Of a stretch of 64,000 nucleotides of DNA, positions 34,256-43,147 are shown one piece after another; the first letter of the stretch is position 1, and every line of letters begins with the position of its first letter. The stretch comes from CAZYBU01 sp964645775 (lineage in GTDB: Bacteria > Spirochaetota > UBA4802 > UBA5550): the NCBI GenBank assembly GCA_964645775.1, contig CAZYBU010000001.1, positions 200,006 through 264,005 of the forward strand, given 5' to 3'. The position numbers were made by a program, and so were the translations under genes. Below the pieces are notes generated by a model. It saw nothing but the letters and a program-made list of their open reading frames with translations, made no database searches and was not told the DNA's origin.

Positions 34256-37200
34256 ATGAAAGGTGTAATCACGTTCCGCCGCGTTCTCCTCGGTATCGGT
34301 ATTCTGGTTCTGGCCTCCATTATCGGCGTTGTTATTGTCCCCAGGCTGAGTCTGATCGGGAAGAGCACGGACCATAAGGTTCATGTGGCCTTCGGATTTC
34401 ACGGTAACCTCTATCATTCCTTCCGGATCGACACCAACGACGAGGCCGGATTCGGTAAGGATATCCGTCTTATTCGGCACATCATCAAGGTGTTGGATAA
34501 AAAGAACGCGGAGGGAATACCGGTCCGGGGCGTCTGGGACATCGAGAACCTCTTCTCCCTGGAGGAGCAGATTCCGAAACACGCGCCGGATATCATAAAG
34601 GACATACGTCGCAGGGTAAAGGAGAACAACGACGAGGTCATCATCATGTCCTACAACAACGGGCTGGCCTCGGCCATGAACGAGAGGGAATTTATTGATT
34701 CCGTGAAACTGGCCATCTCCAACAAAAAGGGAAGCGGGGTAAAAGACCTCTTCGGAGAGTGGAGCCCCTATGTCCGCCCACAGGAGATGATGGCATCTCC
34801 GGGGAACTATCGTCTTTATCAGGAGCTTGGTATAAAAGGTATCTGCCTGTATTACAGCGCTATCACCTTTGACGCCTTCCGGGTCTTCGCCCGGGAGCTC
34901 TCGAAAGAAGAGGCCCACAATCCCCTTACCTACGTAAATAAAGATACGGGAGAGAAGATGCTCGTCATCCCGGCCTATAACCACGGCGACCTTTCGGAGA
35001 ACGTGAGTCTCAGGGAATGGGCCGAGGACCTGCACAGGGAACAGCTAAGGGGAAATATCAATCGTGATGTTCTTATCTATATCAACGTGGACGCTGACGC
35101 GGAGTTCTGGAAGGGATTTAAATTTCCTCCTTATCTGGCATGGCTTCCCAATACCGGCGGCCTGGAACAGCTGGTAGAGAGTGTAAAGGACCTTGAGTAT
35201 GTGGAGTTTACCAACCTGGCGGAATACATGGCAGATCACGAGCCCGTGGGAGAGGTCTCCTTCGGGCAGGACCTGGCGGACGGAAGCTTTAACGGATACG
35301 TCTCCTGGTCAGAGAAGGCCTACAGTCACGATTACTGGAAGAACGTGACCGATGATCGCCGTAATCACGATACTATCCCCCGCATATACCGGATGGCGGG
35401 AAAGAATCTCCCGGCCGATGTTAAGGGCCTGCTGGAGAAGTCGTACCGGAAACGGTTCCGCCTGGAGTCCACCACCAATTTCGGTATGGCCACACCTTTC
35501 CTGGCAAGGGGCCGGGAAAGGGTCGTGGAGAAGATTATCCGGGAAATGAATAGGTATTCCGGTGCAGCCGGGGAGAAGGCCCGTCGGACAGCCCGCGCCT
35601 TTTTAAAACAGGAACAGCCTCCATCCCTTTCGAAGGATGGCTACAGTCTCGTGGAAACGCTTCTTCTGGCCCGGCCCGAAAAGGTGACATCTTCCATGGG
35701 ACATTTCTTTACCTGTGTCCTGCCTGACTCCTGGTCAGAGGGACAGCGCTTTCTCCTGGCCGGGAAGGATGGAACGAGGTATCCTGCCTACTGCGTCTCA
35801 ACGAAAGCCTCACATACTACAGCCACGGCCCGGTACCGTTTCTTCGTACCGGGTGAAACCGTGGCTGAGGGGGTCTATTATCTCTACGCCCAAAAGATGG
35901 ATGAATCTCAGAACAAAATGAAGGCCGAGGCTACGAAGGAAAGAGTGCGTAACGGTGAGATCGAAATTGTGTTTAATGAGACCGGTATGGTAACAGGCGT
36001 AAAGGCAGGCGGAGTTCAGCAGCTGGAGGAGGGAAGTCTTCTCCCCATGATCCGTTACGGAGAGGAGGTTTATCGTCCGCGGGGTTTGACCGTCACTCCC
36101 ACCGGAGACAGCACGGGAAGCGTGGCTGCTGCCCGGGTACAGGGTCCTTTTACTCTGCCGGTGAAAGACGCCCGTGATGGAAAGATCGACTACAGGATAA
36201 CCCTTATCGGTGACGTCCCGGCCATATTTGTTGAAGGGACCATCCTCTGGCCTGACACGCCGAGGGACGAGGTACATAAGCCGAATCTGCCATCTCTGTC
36301 GAGAAAGTATGATCCCATGTGGCGTGAGACGGCCCCAGTTGAATTGATCTTTTCCCACGGCGCCTCGAAGGATACTCCATTCAGAGTTTTGAAGCGTAAC
36401 TACCTGGACGATGAAAGCAGCTACCTGATAGATTACTATAAACACTCGCGCAAAAACCTGGACCTGGCCAACGTCAATAATCACATAACCTCCGAGTACG
36501 TGGGTCTGGCAGGGGAGAAGAAGGGGATCGTCGTTGCAATGGACACCACGGTCCTGTCGAACTTCGCCTTCTGCCCACTGAAAATCGAGCACAGCATGTT
36601 CTCAGGATTCTCGGCGCGGCTTAATCCCTTCGGGACCTATTTTGGTGAGCAGTACTATCAGCCCACCTGGGGCAACCGGCAGGGGTTCCAGGTGGCGGTC
36701 CGTTCCGGTGACCAGTACCACACAGCGGCCTGTACCTACAGCGGATACGAGTATAGTTTCGCTCTTATGATCTCTTTCTTTGAAGGAAGAGAAATGCCGG
36801 ATAAACTGAAGAATGACGGCATCGCCTTTGCCCATCCTGCCGAGGTTATCACGGCCGGTACCTATGATTTCCGTGAGAAAGAACCGCCTCTGATCTTTCC
36901 GCGGGGCTTCATGGCCACGGCCGATGCGGAAGGAGTCTACTTCCACTGGGAGAAGCCCAGGGGTGATCATGCCGGGTATAAAATCTATTGCGGATCGTCC
37001 AGCGGCCAGTATGAAGTGGTTTACGATCAAAAAGGGACAGAGACCACCCTCTACACGAAGAAATTTGTGAATTCACAGTCCTTTGATCTGGAAAAGACCT
37101 ATTACGCGGTCATTACCACCATTGATAAGGATGGAAAGGAGAGTGAACGCTCTCCTGAGATCGCCTTCAAGCCGGAGCCGAGAAGCGGTATCTTCGGTTC

Positions 37201-37267
37201 AGTCTCACTTCCTATCTGGCTGCAGCTTAAGGTTCTCTGGACAACGATTGTCGCCATGGTGGATTGA
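34256..37267 (+). CDS. Large exported glycoside-hydrolase-like protein (GH57/GH38-type) with C-terminal FN3
   Basis: 1003 residues with an N-terminal signal anchor (VLLGIGILVLASIIGVVIVP). Residues ~40-330 look like a polysaccharide deacetylase/GH57-type barrel (VHVAFGFHGNLYHSF, VIIMSYNNGLASAMNEREF, FGEWSPYVRPQEMM, INVDADAEFWKGF). A helical middle domain (RLESTTNFGMATPFLARGRE) and a beta-sandwich (VRNGEIEIVFNETGMVTGVK) recall the GH38 layout. A final FN3-like domain (YFHWEKPRGDHAGYKIYCGS) ends before a hydrophobic tail. Probably a periplasmic or surface alpha-glycan hydrolase; which family it joins is uncertain. GAGG six bases before ATG 34256 sets the start. It stands alone between a decayed gene region and a convergent chemoreceptor. 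Confidence 0.7.
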   Translation: MKGVITFRRVLLGIGILVLASIIGVVIVPRLSLIGKSTDHKVHVAFGFHGNLYHSFRIDTNDEAGFGKDIRLIRHIIKVLDKKNAEGIPVRGVWDIENLFSLEEQIPKHAPDIIKDIRRRVKENNDEVIIMSYNNGLASAMNEREFIDSVKLAISNKKGSGVKDLFGEWSPYVRPQEMMASPGNYRLYQELGIKGICLYYSAITFDAFRVFARELSKEEAHNPLTYVNKDTGEKMLVIPAYNHGDLSENVSLREWAEDLHREQLRGNINRDVLIYINVDADAEFWKGFKFPPYLAWLPNTGGLEQLVESVKDLEYVEFTNLAEYMADHEPVGEVSFGQDLADGSFNGYVSWSEKAYSHDYWKNVTDDRRNHDTIPRIYRMAGKNLPADVKGLLEKSYRKRFRLESTTNFGMATPFLARGRERVVEKIIREMNRYSGAAGEKARRTARAFLKQEQPPSLSKDGYSLVETLLLARPEKVTSSMGHFFTCVLPDSWSEGQRFLLAGKDGTRYPAYCVSTKASHTTATARYRFFVPGETVAEGVYYLYAQKMDESQNKMKAEATKERVRNGEIEIVFNETGMVTGVKAGGVQQLEEGSLLPMIRYGEEVYRPRGLTVTPTGDSTGSVAAARVQGPFTLPVKDARDGKIDYRITLIGDVPAIFVEGTILWPDTPRDEVHKPNLPSLSRKYDPMWRETAPVELIFSHGASKDTPFRVLKRNYLDDESSYLIDYYKHSRKNLDLANVNNHITSEYVGLAGEKKGIVVAMDTTVLSNFAFCPLKIEHSMFSGFSARLNPFGTYFGEQYYQPTWGNRQGFQVAVRSGDQYHTAACTYSGYEYSFALMISFFEGREMPDKLKNDGIAFAHPAEVITAGTYDFREKEPPLIFPRGFMATADAEGVYFHWEKPRGDHAGYKIYCGSSSGQYEVVYDQKGTETTLYTKKFVNSQSFDLEKTYYAVITTIDKDGKESERSPEIAFKPEPRSGIFGSVSLPIWLQLKVLWTTIVAMVD

Positions 37268-37313
37268 GATTTCGTTAGAGATAGTCAAGGATAATTCGGG
37301 AGTCATGACGTAA

Positions 37314-37337
37314 CTACCTCTTCCAGGGAAGGGGTAG
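37314..37337. terminator. Hairpin between convergent genes
   Basis: CTACC-T-CTTCC (37314-37324) can pair with GGAAG-G-GGTAG (37327-37337) with a tight loop. It lies between the stops of the glycoside-hydrolase-like gene and the convergent chemoreceptor. No U-tract follows on either side, so it is only a candidate bidirectional terminator. Confidence 0.35.
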
Positions 37338-37348
37338 CCTCTGAGGTA

Positions 37349-39577
37349 TTAATCGCGGATCCCACCCCGGGATATCTTTTTCATGGCTTCGGTCTGTTTG
37401 TGCAGGATGAGAGTAGAGTCCATGAGGGTGTTGGTGTTATTGACCACGTGATCCATGATGGTTGTCAGGTGTTCCAGTGATTTCGAGACCTCTTCCATTG
37501 TTGTCTTCTGTTCATCCGTAGCGCTGGTGATGTAGCTGGATTCCCGTGCGATGGAACTCATGTTATCCTGGATGGTGGAGGCAAGCTTTTCCTGTTTTAG
37601 ACAGAGTTCAAGGATTGTCTTCACGGCCGTGTTCACGTCATTGACGGCGTTCCCTATTTCCATGATCACCTCGGATGAATTGTTGATAATCTCGGTTTCA
37701 TTTTCGATGCTTTCAATGGTTGTCCGGACGTGTTCCTGGATAGATTTTGCCTGGGCGATGGAACGGTCCGCCAGTTTGCCTATCTCCTCAGCAACGACCG
37801 CGAATCCGCGACCAGACTCTCCGGCCCGGGCGGCCTCGATGGAAGCGTTCAGGGAGAGCAGGTTCGTCTGTTCGGAGATTTCATTAATCATCTCAGTTAT
37901 CTCGTTAATGGCGCTCGATGAATTACGGATAGATTCCATTCCCCTGATGATCTCCATGAGTCGGTTACGGCTCTGCTCGGTTTTCTCTTTGCTGATGGAA
38001 CTGAGACTGTTGGCGTTACGGGCCGCCCCGGTTATCTGTTTCAGGGATTCCACGTACTCGTTCAGGATAGAGTTGTTTTCGTTTATCGCCCGGTCCTGGT
38101 TTCGGACGTTATCGGAAATAGACATGACCGCGGCTGCAACTTCTTCCGTGGAAGATGAGGTCTCTATCAGGCTGGATCCCTGGTTCTGCATGTCATCCTG
38201 CAGTTCTTTTGTTGTGTTTTTCAGGGTATCGGAAAAATCCGTGAGGTCCGAGGCGGCTTCCCGGATGTTTTGCAGAATTCCGGTAAGATTGCGATTGTCC
38301 TCTTCCACGCGAACCTTGAGGCTTTCAGATGTTTCAAAGGAGCTGGAGTACCGTTCGGCCAGGGTATAGGCCTGGGCAAAGATAAAGATAAAGAGGCCAA
38401 TGGGCATCAAGAAGATTGAATCGATGACCTTGAGAGAGGCAAGGATGTCATTTATTGCCGTTGCGAAAAGGGCGAGGGAGCCAAGGAAAATGGTAACAGC
38501 GCTCAGACGTCTTTGGATAATGGCAACAATGATGACAAAGAGGGCGTACAGGGAAAAGATGAGGGTGATTCCCATGTAAGCAGGAAGAATATTAGAATGG
38601 ATCCTTGCCGGCAGGATTGCTGTAGCCAGTGATCCTCCAAAGAGGAGAACGTGAAGAATGATAAGGAAACGTTTCGAGAACTCTTCACGGAAAAGGGCAT
38701 AGAGAAAGGTGGCATACATCGCGAGACCCATGTACCATCCTATGAACTCGATCTTGAATAGTATCTCAAAGGGCATTGATCCGAGAAGATAGGGAAGTAT
38801 CCGTTCGTTTTGAACAACAGACCGCATAAAAAGAAAAATACAGAAAAGGGCAAACCAGAGGGGCGCCATGTATTTTCTTCGGAGCAGGAAAAGACCCAGG
38901 TGGTAAAGGGCCATTATGAAAATGGAGCCGAGGATAAATAGTGCGAAGATAATATTCCGCATTCTTTTTTCGTAAAGGTCGGGAGCCAGTCCGAAATGGA
39001 TTGGGTCAAAGACGCCCGCATGGTAATAATGATAATTGGATACGTGAAAGATTACCTCAATGTCAGAACTCTCCGGGATGAAGCCGGTCACTTTCGGGAA
39101 AAGGCTGGGCGCACTTTCACTCTTTGATGTCCCGACCCTCCCTTCCGATGCTATCTCCTTTCCATTTACGAAGAGACGATAAGCCGTTCCTATGCTGAGG
39201 AGCTTGAAACCGAGGGTCTCGGAGGAGGGCGCGTTCTTTATAACGAATCGGTAGGTGGCGTATCCATCCGGCGGAACCCCTTTACCCTGGATGCTTCCCG
39301 TACCCCAGCGACCGGGTATCTTCACGTAGGTGTCCGGTTTCGGCGGGTTCTTCTTCCGAAAATCTTCGGAACGATAGAGTTTCTTCCAGTAGAACTGGAC
39401 ATCTCCTTCGACTTTTACAGGCCCATTCTTTGAAAGATCCCATGCGGAGAGGTCGAGAATACCATTGTCGATTTTTAATGGTTTCTCTTTCTGCCCATAA
39501 AGAGGCATAAGAGACAGCAGGGTTACAATAAGCAATATTATGAATCCCCTGAGGCTGTTTATAGATGATATATTCAT
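37349..39577 (-). CDS. Chemoreceptor with 7TMR-DISM sensor module
   Basis: About 742 residues. A signal peptide (GFIILLIVTLLSLMPLYG) precedes an extracytoplasmic jelly-roll 7TMR-DISMED2-like domain (about 30-190; YATYRFVIKNAPSS, LFVNGKEIASEGRVG, EVIFHVSNYHYYHAGVFD), then seven membrane helices (about 200-400) and an MCP signalling domain with NLLSLNASIEAARAGESGRG. 7TMR-DISM sensors typically recognise carbohydrates or other extracellular ligands; most are fused to kinases or GGDEF domains, and fusion to an MCP output is less common. ATG 39577 was chosen because the signal peptide follows directly; ATG 39616 would add 13 residues. A MITE-like repeat sits just upstream. Confidence 0.9.
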   Translation of the reverse strand: MNISSINSLRGFIILLIVTLLSLMPLYGQKEKPLKIDNGILDLSAWDLSKNGPVKVEGDVQFYWKKLYRSEDFRKKNPPKPDTYVKIPGRWGTGSIQGKGVPPDGYATYRFVIKNAPSSETLGFKLLSIGTAYRLFVNGKEIASEGRVGTSKSESAPSLFPKVTGFIPESSDIEVIFHVSNYHYYHAGVFDPIHFGLAPDLYEKRMRNIIFALFILGSIFIMALYHLGLFLLRRKYMAPLWFALFCIFLFMRSVVQNERILPYLLGSMPFEILFKIEFIGWYMGLAMYATFLYALFREEFSKRFLIILHVLLFGGSLATAILPARIHSNILPAYMGITLIFSLYALFVIIVAIIQRRLSAVTIFLGSLALFATAINDILASLKVIDSIFLMPIGLFIFIFAQAYTLAERYSSSFETSESLKVRVEEDNRNLTGILQNIREAASDLTDFSDTLKNTTKELQDDMQNQGSSLIETSSSTEEVAAAVMSISDNVRNQDRAINENNSILNEYVESLKQITGAARNANSLSSISKEKTEQSRNRLMEIIRGMESIRNSSSAINEITEMINEISEQTNLLSLNASIEAARAGESGRGFAVVAEEIGKLADRSIAQAKSIQEHVRTTIESIENETEIINNSSEVIMEIGNAVNDVNTAVKTILELCLKQEKLASTIQDNMSSIARESSYITSATDEQKTTMEEVSKSLEHLTTIMDHVVNNTNTLMDSTLILHKQTEAMKKISRGGIRD

Positions 39578-39657
39578 GGGCTTTTGTATTGCACAATAGA
39601 CAACAGCATTGTACATAAATCAACAAAATTTTGTTCTCTGGAACACATATACTATAT

Positions 39658-39764
39658 CAGTATTTATTCCTTAACTTAATTTATTATAAAAATTACTAAT
39701 ATTCCCGCCGCCGATGGCTCCGGGATTTGTATTCACGTAAAAGCATCTTTAGGAATAATTACTG
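39658..39764 (-). mobile_element. MITE-like element, copy A (complete)
   Basis: 107 bp bounded by terminal inverted repeats: CAGTATTTATTCCTTAA at the left and TTTAGGAATAATTACTG at the right (15 of 17 positions complementary). The interior carries a G+C-rich core (CCCGCCGCCGATGGC) and AT-rich arms; no coding capacity. Read on the minus strand it matches copies B (62540) and C (63531) along most of the length and D (51991) at its first ~30 bases. It lies 81 bases upstream of the chemoreceptor ATG. No convincing target duplication is visible. Confidence 0.65.
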
Positions 39765-39826
39765 AAAATATACATATTTTTCTGGATGATTCCAGATTTG
39801 ATGCGAGTTTTATATCTAAAAAGAAA

Positions 39827-40897
39827 TTAATTGTCGAAGCAGTAGTGAACACCGGCCGGGAGGTCGTGGAAATCGATCTCTTCCGCCTTATCATACAGGT
39901 TCACCGAATTATAGGTATGCCAGTAGAGTACAGGTCCGCGGCCTCCAGCCCTGCAGTGTTCCAAAACCGCGGCAAAGGCCTTTCCCGTGTAGGTCGGTTC
40001 CAGGTGGATCTGCTCCCTCTTTTTCATGATCTCCAGGGCATCCATACAGCTCTTTGTGGGAGAGCCGTATCCTTCCCCGAAATACTCATCCAGTATAACA
40101 GGATCAGGTAAGGTGATTTCAGGTATGTAAGAAGACCGGGATTGAAGATACCTGCAGGTCTGTTTCATGAGCTGCTTCACGTTCACCGGGGTTGAGACCG
40201 GAAGGGGGCCCAGGTGGCTGGCTGCTACACGGATTCCGATGACCCGAGATGAAAGTCCGGCCAGGGCGCAGCCCAGCGTCAGACCGGCCAGAGTGCCCAT
40301 GGAACCGTGGGCACAGAAGATGATGGCCGGTTCAGGCAGGAGTCCTTCATTAATCTGCTCTTTAAGCTCGAAGGCGGCGTTTACAAAACCGATGACCCCC
40401 TGAACGTTTGATCCTCCAGCATAGAGATAATATGCGAAAGGATGAAGTATTCTCTGGAAAAAATAGAAATGAAGGGCTGCATGGAAGATAGACTTTGCGT
40501 GGATAAGCCGGGCATTGAATCGTTTAAAGAGAAGCAGGTTTCGTTTAACGTATTCTGTTACTGGCTGATCAAAGAGAACGAGTGTGCAATCCAGGCCTAG
40601 ACCTGTACAGTAAACGGCTGTGGCCAGGCCGTGGTTTGTGCCTATGCCTCCCATGGTGACAACATGCTTAATTTTATTTTTCTGTATGTGGGCCAGTATG
40701 AATTCCAGTTTTCGAACCTTGTTTCCACCGTATCTGTCCCTAGAACTCTGGTCGTCCCGCTTGATCCAGACTTCTCCGCAGTCCAGGTTCTTCAGACATT
40801 CAACGGGTGTGGGGAAGCATCCCAGGGGTATCCATGGAATCCGGTCCTTTAATTCCGTGAAATGTCTGAAAAGTACGGGATGTTTCTCATCGGTCAT
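39827..40897 (-). CDS. PLP-dependent D-cysteine desulfhydrase / ACC deaminase family protein
   Basis: 356 residues of the fold-type II PLP family. The PLP lysine motif is GGNKVRKLEF (about residues 58-67). VVTMGGIGTNHGLATAVYCT, CAHGSMGTLAGLTLG and the C-terminal LEPTYTGKAFAA and LYWHTYN blocks match D-cysteine desulfhydrase/1-aminocyclopropane-1-carboxylate deaminase. It would release ammonia from a D-amino acid or ACC-like substrate. The start overlaps the stop of the APC permease gene by four bases, and an M14 carboxypeptidase gene precedes the permease, so the substrate may be an amino acid released outside and imported. Residue checks to separate the two activities were not possible. Confidence 0.87.
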   Translation of the reverse strand: MTDEKHPVLFRHFTELKDRIPWIPLGCFPTPVECLKNLDCGEVWIKRDDQSSRDRYGGNKVRKLEFILAHIQKNKIKHVVTMGGIGTNHGLATAVYCTGLGLDCTLVLFDQPVTEYVKRNLLLFKRFNARLIHAKSIFHAALHFYFFQRILHPFAYYLYAGGSNVQGVIGFVNAAFELKEQINEGLLPEPAIIFCAHGSMGTLAGLTLGCALAGLSSRVIGIRVAASHLGPLPVSTPVNVKQLMKQTCRYLQSRSSYIPEITLPDPVILDEYFGEGYGSPTKSCMDALEIMKKREQIHLEPTYTGKAFAAVLEHCRAGGRGPVLYWHTYNSVNLYDKAEEIDFHDLPAGVHYCFDN

Positions 40898-42252
40898 GAC
40901 CGGTTTCCCTCCTTTTTAATCAGGGTTGTGAGATCAATGCCCCGGGAACGGAGAAAGCCTTTCCTGAACCAGTAGTAGAGTATCCCGGAAACCAGGAAGA
41001 GGAGAAAAAAGCCTATCCTCACAGGGGTCTTCAGGTCAACCAGCATGATCAGACTGAAAAAGATTACCATGGCTATACCGGTCATGGGACAGAACCATCG
41101 CCAGAAACCCTTGAGTACGAAGGTCGAGCGGGAATATTCCTCCGGGTAGAGCCGGGGAAGTCTCAGGGACGCGAGCTGTATGGGAAAGAAGATAATCAAT
41201 CCACCAAGAGCGGCGTAGCTGGCAAGAATCTCCAGGGGAAGGCCGGAAATGATTCCAACCAGGGAGAGGAGCCAGATAACAGTCAGAAGGATGTGCGGTG
41301 TTCCGAAACGCCGGTTAGTCTTTCCCAGAAAGGCGGGAAGAATGCCATCCTCCACGATCATGAGAAGTGATTTTGTTCCAACGATAAAGAGAGCGTTAAG
41401 TGTTGTAGTCAGGGCGAGGATGGCTCCTCCCAGGATAAAGAAAAGGGAGCCTCCCGTACCACAGGTAAAATGGCTGACATGAATTAGGGGTTCTTTTACA
41501 CCTTCCAATGTCTGGCATGAAACGGCACCTACCGTGACAAAGGCTACTCCAGCGTAAATGATTGTTACAATGGGAAAAGCTACAAAAAAGGCCCGGGGTA
41601 TTACTCTGCCCGGGTTTATAATCTCACCTCCCAGTTCGATAATTCCGTTCGCCCCGAAGTAGGTAAAGGTCAAAAGAGCCACCCCCAGCATGAGGTTTCC
41701 TGCTCCCTTTTCAAAGATTCCAGAGAAATGTTTTGTGTCAATGGTGAGGGAGCCCCTGTAGATGTAATAGATCAGGGCGGAGATAAGGATAAGGACAAGA
41801 AGCGCCTGGATCTGGGCGGCGAGTTTGATTCCCAGTAGGTTAATAACGTAGAAGAAGGTTACCAGGATAGCAGCGAATAGAATCGGGGAGATGCCCGGCA
41901 ATACCGATTTAGCGTAATGACCGCAGGTAAGGGCATAGAGGGGTATCTGTCCGAAGAAGGATGCCAGTGCGTAGACCCAGACACCCACAAAGGCCAGGCC
42001 CGGAGACACCATCCGGCTGGGGTAGCGGTAATTGGCTCCCGTTACAGGGATGGTCGAACCGAGCATAGCCAGGGGCATCATGCTGATAAAGACCGGTATT
42101 ACGGCTAGACCGTAAGCCAGGGGGAGGAAGGGTCCGGTAATTCTCAAAACGATACCGGTAAAGACAAAGACTCCTCCGCCGATCATAAAGCCTATGGCGA
42201 TAAAGGTTACCGCTGGGAGGCCAAGGACCCGTTTAAGTTCATTAACGGACAT
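40894..42252 (-). CDS. APC-superfamily amino acid permease
   Basis: 452 residues with twelve membrane helices. The N-terminal TM1 region reads VTFIAIGFMIGGGVFVFTGI, the glycine-rich substrate-binding break of APC transporters, and TM6 has LLTFTYFGANGIIELGGEII. It should import an amino acid with protons. It is translationally coupled to the PLP enzyme (ATGA overlap) and lies one base after the M14 peptidase gene, so import and deamination probably use the same compound. The C-terminus is short and basic. Confidence 0.9.
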   Translation of the reverse strand: MSVNELKRVLGLPAVTFIAIGFMIGGGVFVFTGIVLRITGPFLPLAYGLAVIPVFISMMPLAMLGSTIPVTGANYRYPSRMVSPGLAFVGVWVYALASFFGQIPLYALTCGHYAKSVLPGISPILFAAILVTFFYVINLLGIKLAAQIQALLVLILISALIYYIYRGSLTIDTKHFSGIFEKGAGNLMLGVALLTFTYFGANGIIELGGEIINPGRVIPRAFFVAFPIVTIIYAGVAFVTVGAVSCQTLEGVKEPLIHVSHFTCGTGGSLFFILGGAILALTTTLNALFIVGTKSLLMIVEDGILPAFLGKTNRRFGTPHILLTVIWLLSLVGIISGLPLEILASYAALGGLIIFFPIQLASLRLPRLYPEEYSRSTFVLKGFWRWFCPMTGIAMVIFFSLIMLVDLKTPVRIGFFLLFLVSGILYYWFRKGFLRSRGIDLTTLIKKEGNRS

Positions 42253-42253
42253 T

Positions 42254-43135
42254 TCAGGGTCTCCCGGTCTTCAGAGAATCGAGTATACGGGTAACTGCCA
42301 GGCCCTGTATAAAAATCCGCTTATCCATGGCCCTGCTTGTGGGGGTCTCAATGGTGTAAACACTTTTACTGTTGTTCAGTCTCATATAGTTGCTCATACT
42401 GAGCTGCCTGGAAAGGACCATGTACCAGAGGCCCCACAGGGGCGCGTCGATGATACCGTTCTCTGTTTTCAGTACAATCATGTTGACATTTTCTTCCACG
42501 GGAAAGTTCCATTTTCGCACACTGTCTATGATTTGTTCAGAGAGCCTCTTGTCAGGCATGGCGTACTGGTAAATGTAGAAACCAGTGGCATCCGGGTCTT
42601 CGTGGAGATCGATCATCAGGTCAAAGGTCCTATCCCGGAGGATAGTCTTTATGATCCCGGCTTCCCTGGTCTTAAGGCTTGCAAAATCACGGTTGATATC
42701 ACGGCCCTCCCGATTAAAACGTATGTCATGCACGTACCCCCAGGGGTTTACTATTGGGATAATTTCAAATCGGTGGTCCCGATAGTTATCGGTACCACCG
42801 GCCAGATTTGTTATAAAATCGGACATTATATGAGCTCCGGCCGGTTCGTTACCGTGTATAGCGGCTGTCATAAGAACTTTGAAGCGGGTTTGCTCGCCTG
42901 GATCGTAGACTATCTTCCAGATATCTTCCCTGAATCCAGGATACTCAACCGTACCAGCCTTTTCCATGGTGAGCAGGGGTGAGGATTCTACTGCCTTTCG
43001 GATAGGTTTCAGATATTCTGACAGGTCCCGTTTGGTTTCCTGGTCAGCTGGAAATGGTTCCCTGTGCCCGCTGGCACAGGAGATAATCAGTAAAAGCAGC
43101 AGGATGGGGCCGATAGTTATCGGTAACCTTTTCAT
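42254..43135 (-). CDS. M14-family zinc carboxypeptidase, lipoprotein
   Basis: 293 residues. A lipoprotein signal peptide with lipobox LIISC ends at about residue 20, so the enzyme is anchored outside the cytoplasm. Zinc ligands appear in TAAIHGNEPAG (HxxE); the substrate-binding RDINRDF block and DLHEDPDATGF follow, with the late TIETPTSRA providing the catalytic glutamate. The activity would be removal of C-terminal residues from peptides or from peptidoglycan-derived peptides. Two copies of the CCGATAGTTATCGGTA word fall inside the gene: 42778-42796 (encoding TDNYRD) and 43110-43125 (in the signal peptide). It heads the operon with the permease and PLP enzyme. Confidence 0.88.
   Translation of the reverse strand: MKRLPITIGPILLLLLIISCASGHREPFPADQETKRDLSEYLKPIRKAVESSPLLTMEKAGTVEYPGFREDIWKIVYDPGEQTRFKVLMTAAIHGNEPAGAHIMSDFITNLAGGTDNYRDHRFEIIPIVNPWGYVHDIRFNREGRDINRDFASLKTREAGIIKTILRDRTFDLMIDLHEDPDATGFYIYQYAMPDKRLSEQIIDSVRKWNFPVEENVNMIVLKTENGIIDAPLWGLWYMVLSRQLSMSNYMRLNNSKSVYTIETPTSRAMDKRIFIQGLAVTRILDSLKTGRP
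42778..42796 (-). repeat. Palindromic word copy in the M14 peptidase gene
   Basis: The reverse complement reads GGTACCGATAACTATCGGG, identical over 19 bases to the copies at 46182-46200 and 47849-47867. Here it is translated as part of GTDNYRD. Confidence 0.8.
43110..43125 (-). repeat. Palindromic word copy near the M14 peptidase start
   Basis: CCGATAGTTATCGGTA on the plus strand, the 16-base core common to all five copies. It encodes PITIG in the lipoprotein signal peptide. Confidence 0.75.
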
Positions 43136-43147
43136 GATTCGACACCT

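Noticed and set aside
34088..35035. 315-codon open frame antisense to the start of the large glycoside-hydrolase-like gene
   Set aside because: It lacks a ribosome site and motifs; the plus-strand protein has a signal anchor and family motifs over the same bases, so this is a shadow.
42194..42982. Long plus-strand open frame over the permease and M14 genes
   Set aside because: It is antisense to two well-supported genes and has no recognisable protein features.
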